From Curvibacter cyanobacteriorum (GTDB lineage: Bacteria; Pseudomonadota; Gammaproteobacteria; Burkholderiales; Burkholderiaceae_C): a stretch of 64,000 nt of DNA. The notes under the pieces are model-generated. The model saw only the letters and a program-made list of their open reading frames with translations, made no database searches and had not been told where the DNA came from. The stretch covers positions 434,001-498,000 of the forward strand of contig NZ_JAQSIP010000002.1 of assembly GCF_028649475.1 (NCBI RefSeq), read 5' to 3'. A program made the translations under genes and the position numbers. Below are positions 15,841-24,305 of this stretch, piece by piece. How positions within the stretch are numbered: the stretch's first letter is position 1; every line of letters begins with the position of its first letter.

Positions 15841-16196
15841 AGCACACGTTCAAGGAATCCTACGGCGTCCTGCAACGCCACGCCCAAACCCTGCGTGAGC
15901 AACGCGAACCCAACATCGACGACCTGCTGCAGATCGTCGAAGAGTCGGTCAGTGCCTACAAGATTTGCCAGGCGCGCATCGATGCGGTCGAAAAGGCGCT
16001 GGAGAAAGAATTGGGCAGCGAGGCGGCCGCGGGGGCCGCAGGCGTGCCGTCGGGCACCGAGCCGGAGGCCGCCGTGGCCGCCAGCCCGGCGCCGCGCCGT
16101 GCTGCCAAGGCGGCCCTGGCGTCTGCTTCGTCCGCTGCCCCCGTTTCACCGCCTGCGCCGCAACCCCCGGTCAACGACGACGACATCCCGTTCTGA
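15837..16196 (+). CDS. xseB: Exonuclease VII small subunit with SSB-like C-terminal tail
   Basis: Residues 1-60 form the usual helical-hairpin XseB (FKESYGVLQRHAQTLREQ, NIDDLLQIVEESVSAYK, RIDAVEKALEKEL). Unlike standard small subunits of about 80 residues, this one continues with an Ala/Pro-rich flexible linker (61-112) and ends in NDDDIPF. DDDIPF is the C-terminal peptide of bacterial single-strand-binding protein, used to dock ExoI, RecO, RecQ, PriA and others. Four bases (ATGA) are shared with the end of xseA, so subunit synthesis is coupled. I infer that this tail lets ExoVII recruit, or compete for, SSB partners. The tail ends exactly at the stop codon, as required for such peptides. Confidence 0.9.
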   Translation: MKHTFKESYGVLQRHAQTLREQREPNIDDLLQIVEESVSAYKICQARIDAVEKALEKELGSEAAAGAAGVPSGTEPEAAVAASPAPRRAAKAALASASSAAPVSPPAPQPPVNDDDIPF

Positions 16197-16288
16197 CCGA
16201 CCCTGGACCAAGGCGCGTCCAGCCCGGGCTGACGGGGCCCCGGCACGGCATCGGCCCGCCCCCCCCGGGGGCTTGGCTGGCCTGGTCT

Positions 16289-16996
16289 TCAGCCCACAGC
16301 GCTGTCCGGTTCGGGTTCCTCCAGCACAAAGCCCACGCCGTACACCGAGCGGATCCATTCGCTGCCCGGTGCGGCCTGGTTCAGTTTGCGGCGCAGGTTC
16401 TTGATGTGGCTGTCGATGGCGCGTTCGGTCACGTCAAGCTCGTTCGCGTACACCCGGTCCAGCAGTTGCTGGCGCGAATAGGTGCGGCCCGGGCTGGCGT
16501 GCAGCACCTGCAGCAGTTCGAACTCGCGCCGGGTCAGCTCAAGCGCCTGCTGGTCCAGCGTGGCCTGCCAGCGCTCCGCATCCAAGTGCAGTCGCGTCGG
16601 GGCCGGGGGCGGGGCGGTGGCGGGCTGGGCTGCGCTGCGGCGCAGCACGGCCTTGACCCGGGCCACCACCTCGCGCGGGGAAAAGGGCTTGCAGATGTAG
16701 TCATCAGCGCCGGTTTCCAGGCCCAGCAGGCGGTCCAGTTCCTCGACCCGGGCGGTGATCAGGATCACGGGCAGCTGGGGCTCGCGCTGGCGAAGGTCGC
16801 GCAACAGGCTCAGGCCATCCAGGCCAGGCAACATGATGTCGAGCAGCAGCAGGGCCGGGCGTTGCGCCTGCAGCGCCTGGGCCGCGCTGAGGCCGTCGTG
16901 GAAGCACTGCACTGGGTAGGCGGCGGCCAGCAGGTAGTCGGCCAGCACGCTGGCGATGTCGACTTCGTCTTCGACGATGAAAATCGGGGCGGTCAT
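16289..16996 (-). CDS. OmpR/PhoB-type response regulator (BaeR-like)
   Basis: A 235-residue two-component regulator. The receiver domain shows the acidic pair VEDE at 8-11, phospho-acceptor Asp53 (LLLDIMLPGLDG), Thr in VILITA and Lys in YICKPFSP. A winged-helix DNA-binding domain follows (LTRREFELLQVLHASPG, ERAIDSHIKNLRRKL, IRSVYGVGF). The resemblance to BaeR (envelope-stress regulator) is in the ICKPFSPREVVARVKAVLRR region. The start at 16996 overlaps the end of the histidine kinase gene by four bases, although here the regulator follows its kinase. Target genes are not evident; the adjacent dioxygenase gene is a candidate. Confidence 0.93.
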   Translation of the reverse strand: MTAPIFIVEDEVDIASVLADYLLAAAYPVQCFHDGLSAAQALQAQRPALLLLDIMLPGLDGLSLLRDLRQREPQLPVILITARVEELDRLLGLETGADDYICKPFSPREVVARVKAVLRRSAAQPATAPPPAPTRLHLDAERWQATLDQQALELTRREFELLQVLHASPGRTYSRQQLLDRVYANELDVTERAIDSHIKNLRRKLNQAAPGSEWIRSVYGVGFVLEEPEPDSAVG

Positions 16997-18738
16997 GGGG
17001 TGTGGCTGGGCGCCGGGGCCGCCTGACTTGTCGTCCCAGGCGGCGTTGGAGCCTTTGAATTCAGTGGCAGGTAGAGGCTGGCCCGCAGGCCGCCCAGGGC
17101 TGACAGCGTCAGCGTCAAGCGCCCGCCATGGGCTTCGACCAGGCGCTGGACGATGCTCAATCCCAGGCCCGAGCCGCCCAGCGCCCGGTTGCGCGAGCTG
17201 TCGGCGCGGTAGAAGCGCTCGGTCAGGCGCTGCAGTTCGTCGGCGCGCGGCGCCGGGGCGCTGTCGTCGACATGCAGCCACAGCCCCTCGGGGGGGCTGC
17301 TGCCTTCGCGCGGGCCCACCGCCTCGGCCGAGACATGCACCTGCCCCCCGGCCTGGGTGTAGCGCAGGCTGTTTTCCAGCAGGTTCATGAACACCTGCTG
17401 CAGTCGGCGTTCGTCGCCTGGCAGCTGCCAGTGGGTGGGGGCCTGTTCGCACAGCGGGTCCAACGTCAGCCGCAGGCCGGCCTGCGCAAAACGCTCGCGC
17501 ATCCAGTCCACGCTCTCCTTGAGCAGGGGCAATGGCTGCACGGAGTCGGGCAGCGGCAGGGCCGGCGCGTCGGGCTCGTGCAGGCTCAGGCGCAGGTCGT
17601 CCACCAGTTGGCCGAGCCGCATCACCTGGCGGTGCAGGCGTTCGGTGGTGCTGGCGTTGAAGGGGCGGATGCCGTCTTGCAGCGCCTCGATCTCGGCCCG
17701 CATGGCGGCCAGCGGCGTGCGCAGTTCGTGCGCCACATCGCTGAGCCAGCGCTGGCGCGAGGCTTCGAACGAGGCCAGTTCCTGGTTCATGTGGTTGAAG
17801 GTTTGGCTCAAGGCGGCCAACTCGTCATCGCCCTGGGTGGGCAGCGGCGCCGCCGGCTGGCCCCGCGCCACCTGTTGGGCCGCCTGGATCAGGGCGGTGA
17901 TGGGACGCAACCAGCGCTGGCTCAGGCGCCACGAAATCAGCAGCGCCAGCAGCAGGCCCACGCCACCAGCCCACAGCGCAAACTGCAGTTGCTGGGCCAG
18001 AAACGCCTGGTTGGTTTGGCCCCCGAGGTGGCGCAGGGGCAGCACCGCGAGGTAGCCCACGGTGCGCCCCTGGTGGTCGATCGGGCTGCGCAGCGCGGCG
18101 GCCAGCGGTTCGCTGGGCACGGCGCCGGCCAGGCGCTGCTGGCCATCGGGCCCCAGCAACACCAGCCGCGGGTAGACCGAGTCGGGGCCGCCGCCGTCGG
18201 CGGGTTTGGGGCCCGGTCCCCGGGGTCGCGGGGGCGGCTCGGACTCGGGGCGCGGCGGCCAAGATGGGGGCTGTGGGTGGGGCTGTGGGTCGCCGGGCGA
18301 CGGGGGGCCTGGTGGCCCATCGCCGCGGTGGGCGGGGGGGCCGGAGCGGTCGAACGGCGGGCCAGGTGGTTGGCCCGGTCCGCCGCCCGGGTTCGGACCC
18401 CGTGGCAGGGCCCCCGGTGGCCCACTGGGGGCCCCTTGGGACACCAAGGCGGCGTCGCCCTCGCGGGGGGCGGGGCGGCGGCGCAGCAGTTGCGACCAGG
18501 CGTCGGGCTCGTCGCTCAGGAACGCCCAGCTGCCTTGCTCGGCGTAGCGTTGGGCCAGTCGGCTGTTGAGCCAGTCCATGCGGCTCAGTTCGATCTCGGC
18601 GACAAAGTCGCCCAGGCTGTGTTGCAGGCCCCAGCGTGTCAGCGCGAGGAACACCAGCACGATGCTCAGCAACAGGCCGCTGAGGGCCAGGAACAGTTTG
18701 CGCGGCAGGGTGAGGCGGGGCATGGCGTGCAGCAACAC
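16993..18738 (-). CDS. Sensor histidine kinase with long Pro/Gly-rich periplasmic insert (BaeS-like)
   Basis: A 581-residue membrane kinase. TM helices are at about 14-34 and 250-270. HAMP follows (RPITALIQAAQQVARGQ), then His337 in SDVAHELRTPLAAM, the N box NLLENSLRYT and the G box GGSGLGLSIVQRLVEAHGG. The periplasmic domain contains residues about 102-186, which are mostly Pro, Gly, Arg and His (PGQPPGPPFDRSGPPAHRGD). I know of no such block in ordinary BaeS. After it comes a small fold resembling a sensor domain (VYPRLVLLGPDGQQRLAGAV). A proline/histidine-rich extracytoplasmic segment could bind metal or act as a stalk; this is speculation. The phospho-partner is the overlapping regulator. 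Confidence 0.92.
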   Translation of the reverse strand: MLLHAMPRLTLPRKLFLALSGLLLSIVLVFLALTRWGLQHSLGDFVAEIELSRMDWLNSRLAQRYAEQGSWAFLSDEPDAWSQLLRRRPAPREGDAALVSQGAPSGPPGALPRGPNPGGGPGQPPGPPFDRSGPPAHRGDGPPGPPSPGDPQPHPQPPSWPPRPESEPPPRPRGPGPKPADGGGPDSVYPRLVLLGPDGQQRLAGAVPSEPLAAALRSPIDHQGRTVGYLAVLPLRHLGGQTNQAFLAQQLQFALWAGGVGLLLALLISWRLSQRWLRPITALIQAAQQVARGQPAAPLPTQGDDELAALSQTFNHMNQELASFEASRQRWLSDVAHELRTPLAAMRAEIEALQDGIRPFNASTTERLHRQVMRLGQLVDDLRLSLHEPDAPALPLPDSVQPLPLLKESVDWMRERFAQAGLRLTLDPLCEQAPTHWQLPGDERRLQQVFMNLLENSLRYTQAGGQVHVSAEAVGPREGSSPPEGLWLHVDDSAPAPRADELQRLTERFYRADSSRNRALGGSGLGLSIVQRLVEAHGGRLTLTLSALGGLRASLYLPLNSKAPTPPGTTSQAAPAPSHTP

Positions 18739-18838
18739 GGCGCCAGGCAGCGCCGCCGGTCAGGAACAAAGCGCGATTTTGCGGCATGCGCAGAGCGCCG
18801 GTGCGCCGGCCTGGGCCGACGCGCCGGGGGGCGCCGCT

Positions 18839-19873
18839 TCAGGCGGCGATGGCCACCGTGATCGAGGCCTTGTAGCCGTCGGTGAGGTTGCCGCTGAGGC
18901 TGACCATCTCCAGCGCGTAGCCGTCGCTGAACACGTTGTCGGTCGCAAAGCTGATGGCGGCCAGGTTGCTGACGCTGGCGCTGTAGCCGCTGGCGCTGCT
19001 GTAGACGGTCTTGAGGGTGTCGGTCGGGAAGGCCAGCTGCGAGGTCTTGATCTTGTTGCTGGCGTTGGTGGCCTTGGCCAGGCTGGGGTAGACCTCGAAG
19101 TGCATGTGCGGCATGCGGCCCGAGTAGCAGCCCGGCACGATGGTGGTGAAGGTGACCTGGCCGCTGCTGTTGGTCGCTTGCACGCCGCGGAAAGCGTTGT
19201 CGCTGAGGTTGCTGGTGCTGTAGACCGAGTAGGTGCCCTCGCGCGAGCAATGCCAAAGGTAGATGGCATAGCCGGCCAGGCTGGCGCAGTTCTGGTTGGT
19301 GTTGATGAGGGTCAGGGTCAAGGTCAGGGGCACCCCGCCCAACACGGTGCTGCTGCCGATGTTGCTGCGGATGTCCGAGCGCACGATGCCCGACAGGGCC
19401 AGCACGTTGTAGGTCTGGTTGCTGGCGGTCGAGCCATCGGCCGGGTAGGGGCCGGCCGTTTCTTCGGGGATGGCGGTGCAGCTGGTGGTGGTGGTGTCGG
19501 TGCTGCTGCTGGCCGAGCTGCTGCCACTGCTGCTGGCGCTCGAGCTGCTGCTGGCGCTGCTCGAACCCGATGCCGTGCCGCTGCTGCTCGCGGAACTGCT
19601 GTCCGTGCTGCTGCTGGCGGTGCTGCTGGTGCTGCTCGAACTGCTGGTGCTGCTGTCGCTGCTGCTGCCACCGCCGCCGCAGCCGGTCAAGGCCATCAGG
19701 CCCAGCGAACCCAGGGTGCCCAGGGCTTTGCGGCGGTGGGTGTGGGACGGGGCCCCCGCAGCGGCGGGGACCAGCCAGGAGGACTCGGTGGGGACGGGGA
19801 GCGACACGGAAGCGGCCGGCCGGGACAGGTCGGTCGCAAGGCTTGTCGAGGGGGCGGTGAAGGGCTTGGGCAT
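18839..19873 (-). CDS. Lipoprotein intradiol ring-cleavage dioxygenase-like protein with poly-Ser stalk
   Basis: The 344-residue protein has a lipobox-like GLMALTGC (Cys65) preceded by basic HRRK, so a Tat- or Sec-exported lipoprotein is likely, with an unusually long n-region. Residues 69-127 are almost entirely Ser with Ala, Gly and Thr, forming a flexible stalk. The catalytic domain follows: EETAGPYPADGS, IYLWHCSREGTYSVYS, FRGVQATNSSGQVTF and IVPGCYSGRMPHMHFEVYP. All four iron ligands of intradiol dioxygenases are accounted for (Tyr215, Tyr250, His256, His258). Family members open catechol-type rings. An extracytoplasmic, surface-tethered version may act on lignin- or plant-derived catechols. 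Its neighbour on the same strand is the BaeS-like kinase. Confidence 0.85.
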   Translation of the reverse strand: MPKPFTAPSTSLATDLSRPAASVSLPVPTESSWLVPAAAGAPSHTHRRKALGTLGSLGLMALTGCGGGGSSSDSSTSSSSSTSSTASSSTDSSSASSSGTASGSSSASSSSSASSSGSSSASSSTDTTTTSCTAIPEETAGPYPADGSTASNQTYNVLALSGIVRSDIRSNIGSSTVLGGVPLTLTLTLINTNQNCASLAGYAIYLWHCSREGTYSVYSTSNLSDNAFRGVQATNSSGQVTFTTIVPGCYSGRMPHMHFEVYPSLAKATNASNKIKTSQLAFPTDTLKTVYSSASGYSASVSNLAAISFATDNVFSDGYALEMVSLSGNLTDGYKASITVAIAA

Positions 19874-20188
19874 GTCGATTCAGGCGTTGGGGTGTGGGAG
19901 CGCCAGTGTGCTGAGGCACTTGGGAGAAATCTGGGAGCCGGTGGGCGCGCTGTGGCGCCAGCGTGGGGCTGTGTGCTGTGGACCGCTGGCCGCAGCGCAG
20001 GGGGCGGAGCTCGGGCGTGGAGCACGGGGGGAATCGGTCCATTGAGGGCCCGGCACTGACCCTGCCTGAATCAAAACTGACAGCTAGATCAAATTTGTGG
20101 TTTTCCACAATGCTAGTAAACCCTAGGCCTCATAGAATGCCGGACCTTTTTGAAGGCCCGGTCACCGGCTGGGCTGCCCTTTTCATCC
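19874..20188. promoter_or_regulatory. Divergent intergenic region between dioxygenase and dctA, with palindrome
   Basis: These 315 bases separate the minus-strand dioxygenase gene and dctA. The left two-thirds is GC-rich with no gene I can support. At 20095-20110 lies a perfect inverted repeat TTGTGG-TTTT-CCACAA in an AT-richer stretch, followed by TAGAAT at 20133-20138, a possible -10 element for dctA. The palindrome is suitably placed for an operator. No clear -35 or sigma-54 element is seen. Confidence 0.45.
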
Positions 20189-21559
20189 ATGACTACCCCT
20201 CAAAATTCCCAAGTGGCCCACCCGGCCGCTGCCGTGCCCACCAAGCGCCCGCTTTACAAATCCCTGTACGTCCAGGTGCTGGTGGCGGTCACGCTCGGCG
20301 TCCTGCTGGGCCATTTCTACCCCGCCCTGGGCGCGGACCTGAAGCCGCTGGGCGACGGCTTCATCAAGCTGATCAAGATGATCATTGCGCCGATCATCTT
20401 CTGCACCGTGGTGGTCGGCATTGCGGGCATGGAAGACATGAAGAAGGTCGGCAAGACTGGCGGCCTGGCCTTGCTGTACTTTGAGATTGTCAGCACGCTG
20501 GCCCTGATCGTTGGGCTGGTGATCGTCAACCTGGTGCAACCGGGCGACGGCATGCATGTGGACGCCAGCACCCTGGACAGCAAGAGCATTGCGGCCTACA
20601 CCGGCCCGGGCAAGATGCAGGGCACGGTGGATTTCCTGCTCAACGTGATCCCGAACTCGGTGGTGGACGCGTTTGCCAAGGGCGAAATCCTGCAGGTGCT
20701 GCTGTTTGCCGTGCTGTTTGGCTTTGCCCTGCACAAGTTCGGCGGCCGCGGCACGCTGGTGTTTGACTTCATCGAGAAGACCTCGCATGTGCTGTTCGAC
20801 ATCGTCGGCATCGTCATGAAGGTGGCCCCGATCGGTGCCTTTGGCGCCATGGCCTTTACCATTGGCAAGTACGGCATTGGCTCGCTGTTCAGCCTGGGCA
20901 AGCTGATGGGCACCTTCTACGCCACCTGCCTGATCTTTGTCTTTGTGGTGTTGGGCCTGATTGCCCGCCTGCACGGATTCAGCGTCTGGAAGTTCATCAA
21001 GTACATCAAGGAAGAGCTGCTGATCGTGCTGGGCACGTCCTCGTCCGAATCGGTGCTGCCGCGCATGATGGAAAAGATGGAGAACCTGGGCGCCCGCAAG
21101 TCGGTAGTCGGCCTGGTGATCCCGACGGGTTACTCCTTCAACCTCGATGGCACCTCGATCTACCTGACCATGGCCGCCGTCTTCATCGCGCAGGCCACCG
21201 ACACGCCGATGACCCTGACCCAGCAGATCACCTTGCTGGCCGTGCTGCTGCTGACCTCCAAGGGCGCCGCCGGTGTGACCGGCAGCGGCTTCATCGTGCT
21301 GGCCGCCACCTTGTCGGCCGTGGGCCATGTGCCGGTCGCGGGCTTGGCGCTGATCCTGGGCATCGACCGCTTCATGTCCGAAGCGCGCGCCCTGACCAAC
21401 CTGGTTGGCAACGGTGTGGCCACGCTGGTGGTGGCCCGCTGGACCGGGGACCTGGACATGCAGCGCCTGGAGGCTGGCCTGAACCACGAAACCTGGCAAG
21501 AAGCCGACGCCCCCGAGGTGTTGCTGGACCAGAAGACCGAAACCTTCGGCGGTCGCTGA
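20189..21559 (+). CDS. dctA: C4-dicarboxylate/proton (sodium) symporter
   Basis: The 456-residue product is a DAACS-family carrier for succinate, fumarate and malate in the inner membrane. Diagnostic strings are [20 protein letters not shown] at the first helix, [24 protein letters not shown], the serine-rich reentrant loop [13 protein letters not shown], the cation/substrate motif [15 protein letters not shown], and [21 protein letters not shown] followed by [16 protein letters not shown]. Length is close to the roughly 430-450 residues usual for DctA. I start at ATG 20189 (MTTPQNSQ); a GTG-type start at 20150 has no family support. The dicarboxylate transport role agrees with the many organic-acid genes in the window. 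Confidence 0.95.
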   Translation: MTTPQNSQVAHPAAAVPTKRPLYKSLYVQVLVAVTLGVLLGHFYPALGADLKPLGDGFIKLIKMIIAPIIFCTVVVGIAGMEDMKKVGKTGGLALLYFEIVSTLALIVGLVIVNLVQPGDGMHVDASTLDSKSIAAYTGPGKMQGTVDFLLNVIPNSVVDAFAKGEILQVLLFAVLFGFALHKFGGRGTLVFDFIEKTSHVLFDIVGIVMKVAPIGAFGAMAFTIGKYGIGSLFSLGKLMGTFYATCLIFVFVVLGLIARLHGFSVWKFIKYIKEELLIVLGTSSSESVLPRMMEKMENLGARKSVVGLVIPTGYSFNLDGTSIYLTMAAVFIAQATDTPMTLTQQITLLAVLLLTSKGAAGVTGSGFIVLAATLSAVGHVPVAGLALILGIDRFMSEARALTNLVGNGVATLVVARWTGDLDMQRLEAGLNHETWQEADAPEVLLDQKTETFGGR

Positions 21560-21716
21560 GGCCGTCGGTGCGGCGCTTGGTCAGGCGCCCGGTCAGGCCT
21601 TTGCTGGTCGGCCGGGCCGGTGGCCTGTCACCGCTTGGGCGGCGCGGGCGGGGCTTCAGCCCAGACCAGCCCGCCCAGCCCGGGCTTGCGGCACGGCTCG
21701 CCGGTCAGCACCGGTT

Positions 21717-22472
21717 TCAGAACACGTACTGCACGCGCAAGGTCAGCATGTTGGCCTTGCTGCCGTAGGCCTTGCCCATCAGGTAGCCCAGGTGGTAGCG
21801 CAGTTCTTCGCGCGGCCCCAGCGACAGGCTGCCCTTGACCATCGGGCCGTGTCGGTGCGACTGCTGGCGGCGCGGCGACAGGTCGTCCCAGGGCCCCAAC
21901 TCGCCAAACCCCATCCAGCCCGGGTGCACCCCGGGCCGCCAATGTTGTGCCACTTGCCATTGGTATTTGAGCTGGGTCGGCGTGGGCCGTTCGGTCTGCA
22001 GGCTGCGCTCCCAAAACAGGTTGGTGTTGAGCTGGGTGCGGCCGAATTCGGTTTGCAGCACCGGTCCAAGCTCCAGCAGGCGGCCACTGCCCGGGCCCTT
22101 GTTCCAGGCCAGGTTGCTGTGCATGGCCAGGTCAAACGGGTATTGGCCCTGGGTCAGCAAAACATCGTTTTGCCAGTTGACCGACTCGGTCCTGACGCGC
22201 TCGGGGTGCTCGCCCACATAGCTGACAAACACCTCGGTGTACCAGCGGCTGTTGACGCCGTAGCCCAGGCCGATCTCGGGCCAGACACGGGTGCGGCCGC
22301 GCCGCGGGTCCACGGTCCAGTAGCGGAAATCCACGTTCATTTCACCCGCCCCGTCGTAGACCGTCACCAGGTAGTAGCTGGGCGCGGCCTGGGCGGGGAC
22401 GGCGCCCACCAGGGCGGCCATCCAGGCCAGGGCGAACCAGGTCAGGTGGGGGAGGGGGCGGCGCTCGAACAT
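21717..22472 (-). CDS. Putative outer-membrane protein, function unknown
   Basis: A 251-residue protein with a signal peptide (LTWFALAWMAALVGAVPAQA). The mature part is rich in alternating aromatic strands (SYYLVTVYDGAG, NVDFRYWTVDPR, RWYTEVFVSYVG, QYPFDLAMHSNLAW, LQTEFGRTQLNTNLFW). It ends in LTLRVQYVF; a terminal Phe in an amphipathic strand is the usual recognition signature for outer-membrane barrel assembly. I do not recognise a named family. It stands alone, convergent with dctA (157 bases between stops). It may be a small barrel or an outer-membrane-associated protein. Confidence 0.7.
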   Translation of the reverse strand: MFERRPLPHLTWFALAWMAALVGAVPAQAAPSYYLVTVYDGAGEMNVDFRYWTVDPRRGRTRVWPEIGLGYGVNSRWYTEVFVSYVGEHPERVRTESVNWQNDVLLTQGQYPFDLAMHSNLAWNKGPGSGRLLELGPVLQTEFGRTQLNTNLFWERSLQTERPTPTQLKYQWQVAQHWRPGVHPGWMGFGELGPWDDLSPRRQQSHRHGPMVKGSLSLGPREELRYHLGYLMGKAYGSKANMLTLRVQYVF

Positions 22473-22557
22473 GCCTGTTGAGCATTGCGCGAAGTGCCTG
22501 ACAGGTCAAACAATTAGTTACATTCCCGACCCATTTTCCCGGAGAACCGGCGCGGCC

Positions 22558-23832
22558 TCAGTTCGCCACTTTGAGGAACAGGTCCGGCGCCGGCGCAAAG
22601 TTGGCGTACAGCGGCAGCAAGGCGCCGCCCAGCGCCCCAGCGTCCGAGCCAATGGTGCCGGCCAGCAGTTGTGGGCGGGCCACACCTTCCCAGCTGTAGC
22701 GGTCCAGCGCGCGCTCGGTGTGGGTCAGCAGCGCGTCCAGCAGGGCGCGGTCAAAGGCGCCGTCAAGGATCACGCCGTCCAGGTCCAGCAGGCAGGAGGC
22801 GCTGTTGCTGGCCAGCGCGATGGCCGTGCCCGCGGCCTGCAACCAGGCCTCGGTGTGGGGCTGCCAGGGCGCTTGCAGGGCGCGCGCGTCGCTGGCGGCG
22901 CGCGGGTCCAGGCCGGCGGCCTGAAAGCGTTGCTCCAGCTGCACCAGCGAGGCCACGCTGAGCAACTGGGCTGGCGCGTCCCGCCCGCCGGGGCCGCTCG
23001 GGGCCAGGCCCAGCGGCAGCGAGCCGATCGCCCCGGCGTTGCCATGCAGGCCCGCGCGCAGGTGGCTGTCGATGACCAGACCGCCGCCAATGAAGGTGTC
23101 GACAAACACGTACAGAAACGACTTCAGGCTGCGCCCGCGTCCAGCCACCAATTCGGCCACGCAGGCGGCCGCTGTGTCCTTGAGGGTGGTGGCGGGCAGG
23201 CCACAGCGCTGTTCGAGTGCCAGGCGCAGGTCGGTGCGTTCCCAGCGCTGGGCCAAGTCTGCGGGGTAGCCCAGCAGCGGCTGCCAGCCGCCCAGGGACA
23301 GCGGCGCGGCCACGCCCACGCCCTGCAGGCGCTCGGCCGCCGCGGGGCCCAGGCGTTGTTTGAAAGCCTCCACCTGCTGGCAGACCTGGTTCAGCACCTG
23401 TTCCGGGTCGGGGTAGGCGTGGTCGGTGCTGGCGCGTTCACGCACCTGGCCTTCAAAGTCGATCAGCAGCACGTCGAGCCGGCGTCGGCCGACCTTCACG
23501 CCCACCGACCAGGCCCCCTCGGGGTTCAGCCCCAGGGGCACCGAGGGCTGGCCCACCTTGCCGCGCAGGGGCGCCTGCTTGAGCAACAGGCCATCCTCGA
23601 TCAGGCGTTTGGTGATCAGCGACACGGTCTGGGCCGTCAGGTGCGTCAGCCGCGCCAGTTCGGCCCCGGGCAGGGCCCCGTGCAGGCGCACCGCTTGCAG
23701 CACGACCCGTTCGTTGTACTGGCGCAGGCCGCCCTGGCTGGAGCCGCGCGGGCGCAGGCGCGGACTGGTGGTGGCGGTGTCAGGGGACAAGGGCTTCTCC
23801 AAGGACGCCTTTTTGGAAGATGAAGTTGCCAT
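22558..23832 (-). CDS. ROK-family transcriptional regulator (likely local sugar repressor)
   Basis: The 424-residue product has an N-terminal winged helix (NERVVLQAVRLHGALPGAELARL, TAQTVSLITKRLIEDGLL) and a C-terminal ROK/actin-like fold (WSVGVKVGRRRLDVLLID, GVGVAAPLSLG, FLYVFVDTFIGGGLVIDSHL). The usual ROK zinc cluster CxCGxxGC is absent; the equivalent region reads GLHGNAGAIGSLPLG, and the ATPase phosphate loops are also weak. It overlaps the fucU-like gene by 53 bases, an unusually large overlap. As the last gene of the frc-like operon it probably represses that operon in response to the sugar or its phosphate. Confidence 0.88.
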   Translation of the reverse strand: MATSSSKKASLEKPLSPDTATTSPRLRPRGSSQGGLRQYNERVVLQAVRLHGALPGAELARLTHLTAQTVSLITKRLIEDGLLLKQAPLRGKVGQPSVPLGLNPEGAWSVGVKVGRRRLDVLLIDFEGQVRERASTDHAYPDPEQVLNQVCQQVEAFKQRLGPAAAERLQGVGVAAPLSLGGWQPLLGYPADLAQRWERTDLRLALEQRCGLPATTLKDTAAACVAELVAGRGRSLKSFLYVFVDTFIGGGLVIDSHLRAGLHGNAGAIGSLPLGLAPSGPGGRDAPAQLLSVASLVQLEQRFQAAGLDPRAASDARALQAPWQPHTEAWLQAAGTAIALASNSASCLLDLDGVILDGAFDRALLDALLTHTERALDRYSWEGVARPQLLAGTIGSDAGALGGALLPLYANFAPAPDLFLKVAN

Positions 23833-24247
23833 AGGGTTGCAGTTCGCCGGTCAGGACAATGGCCTGGGCCGCGCGCACCCGATCGTAAAACGCAAATCGC
23901 TCCACGGCCTCGCATTGCGCGGGCAGGGCATGCCCCTCGGCTTCCAGCATGGCCACCACGCTGCGCTGCTGGGCGCTGAGGTAGCCCTCGGGCGTGCCAC
24001 AGACCTGCATGCAGGTGATCGGCTGGGCCACCGACGCGTCCAGCGGCAGCAGCGACAGCACCGCGCGTGCGCAGCGTTCCACGCTGATCCCGGGCAGGTG
24101 CAGCACGGGCCGCGCACCCGAGGGGTGGCGCGACAGGGACTGGGCGGTGAAGTTGGCGTCGGCGATCACGATGGCGTCGCCGTGGCCCATCTCGGCCAGC
24201 ACTTTGAGCAGGTCGGGGCTGAGCAGGGGATCAATACCTTTGAGCAT
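23780..24247 (-). CDS. RbsD/FucU-family sugar mutarotase
   Basis: A 155-residue protein of the RbsD/FucU fold, which interconverts sugar ring anomers or pyranose and furanose forms so that the transported sugar matches the kinase. Characteristic strings are LKGIDPLLSPDLLKVLAEMGHGD at the N-terminus, with the catalytic His in MGHGD and Asp in IADANF, then FYDRVRAAQAIVLTGE and C-terminal PYGNFIFQKGV. It sits between the ABC ATPase and the ROK regulator in the same operon, matching a role in fructose or related ketose uptake. Assignment to FucU rather than RbsD rests on N-terminal resemblance; the actual sugar is uncertain. Confidence 0.88.
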   Translation of the reverse strand: MLKGIDPLLSPDLLKVLAEMGHGDAIVIADANFTAQSLSRHPSGARPVLHLPGISVERCARAVLSLLPLDASVAQPITCMQVCGTPEGYLSAQQRSVVAMLEAEGHALPAQCEAVERFAFYDRVRAAQAIVLTGELQPYGNFIFQKGVLGEALVP

Positions 24248-24305
24248 GGGGCGACTGGGGTCGGGGCTGCAGGGCGTGGGGCGTGGTTGGGGCGGTGGTG
24301 CGGAC

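Noticed and set aside
19480-19680. Plus-strand Leu/Val-rich frame resembling a membrane protein
   Set aside because: It is the complement of the poly-Ser coding stretch of the dioxygenase lipoprotein and is not a gene.
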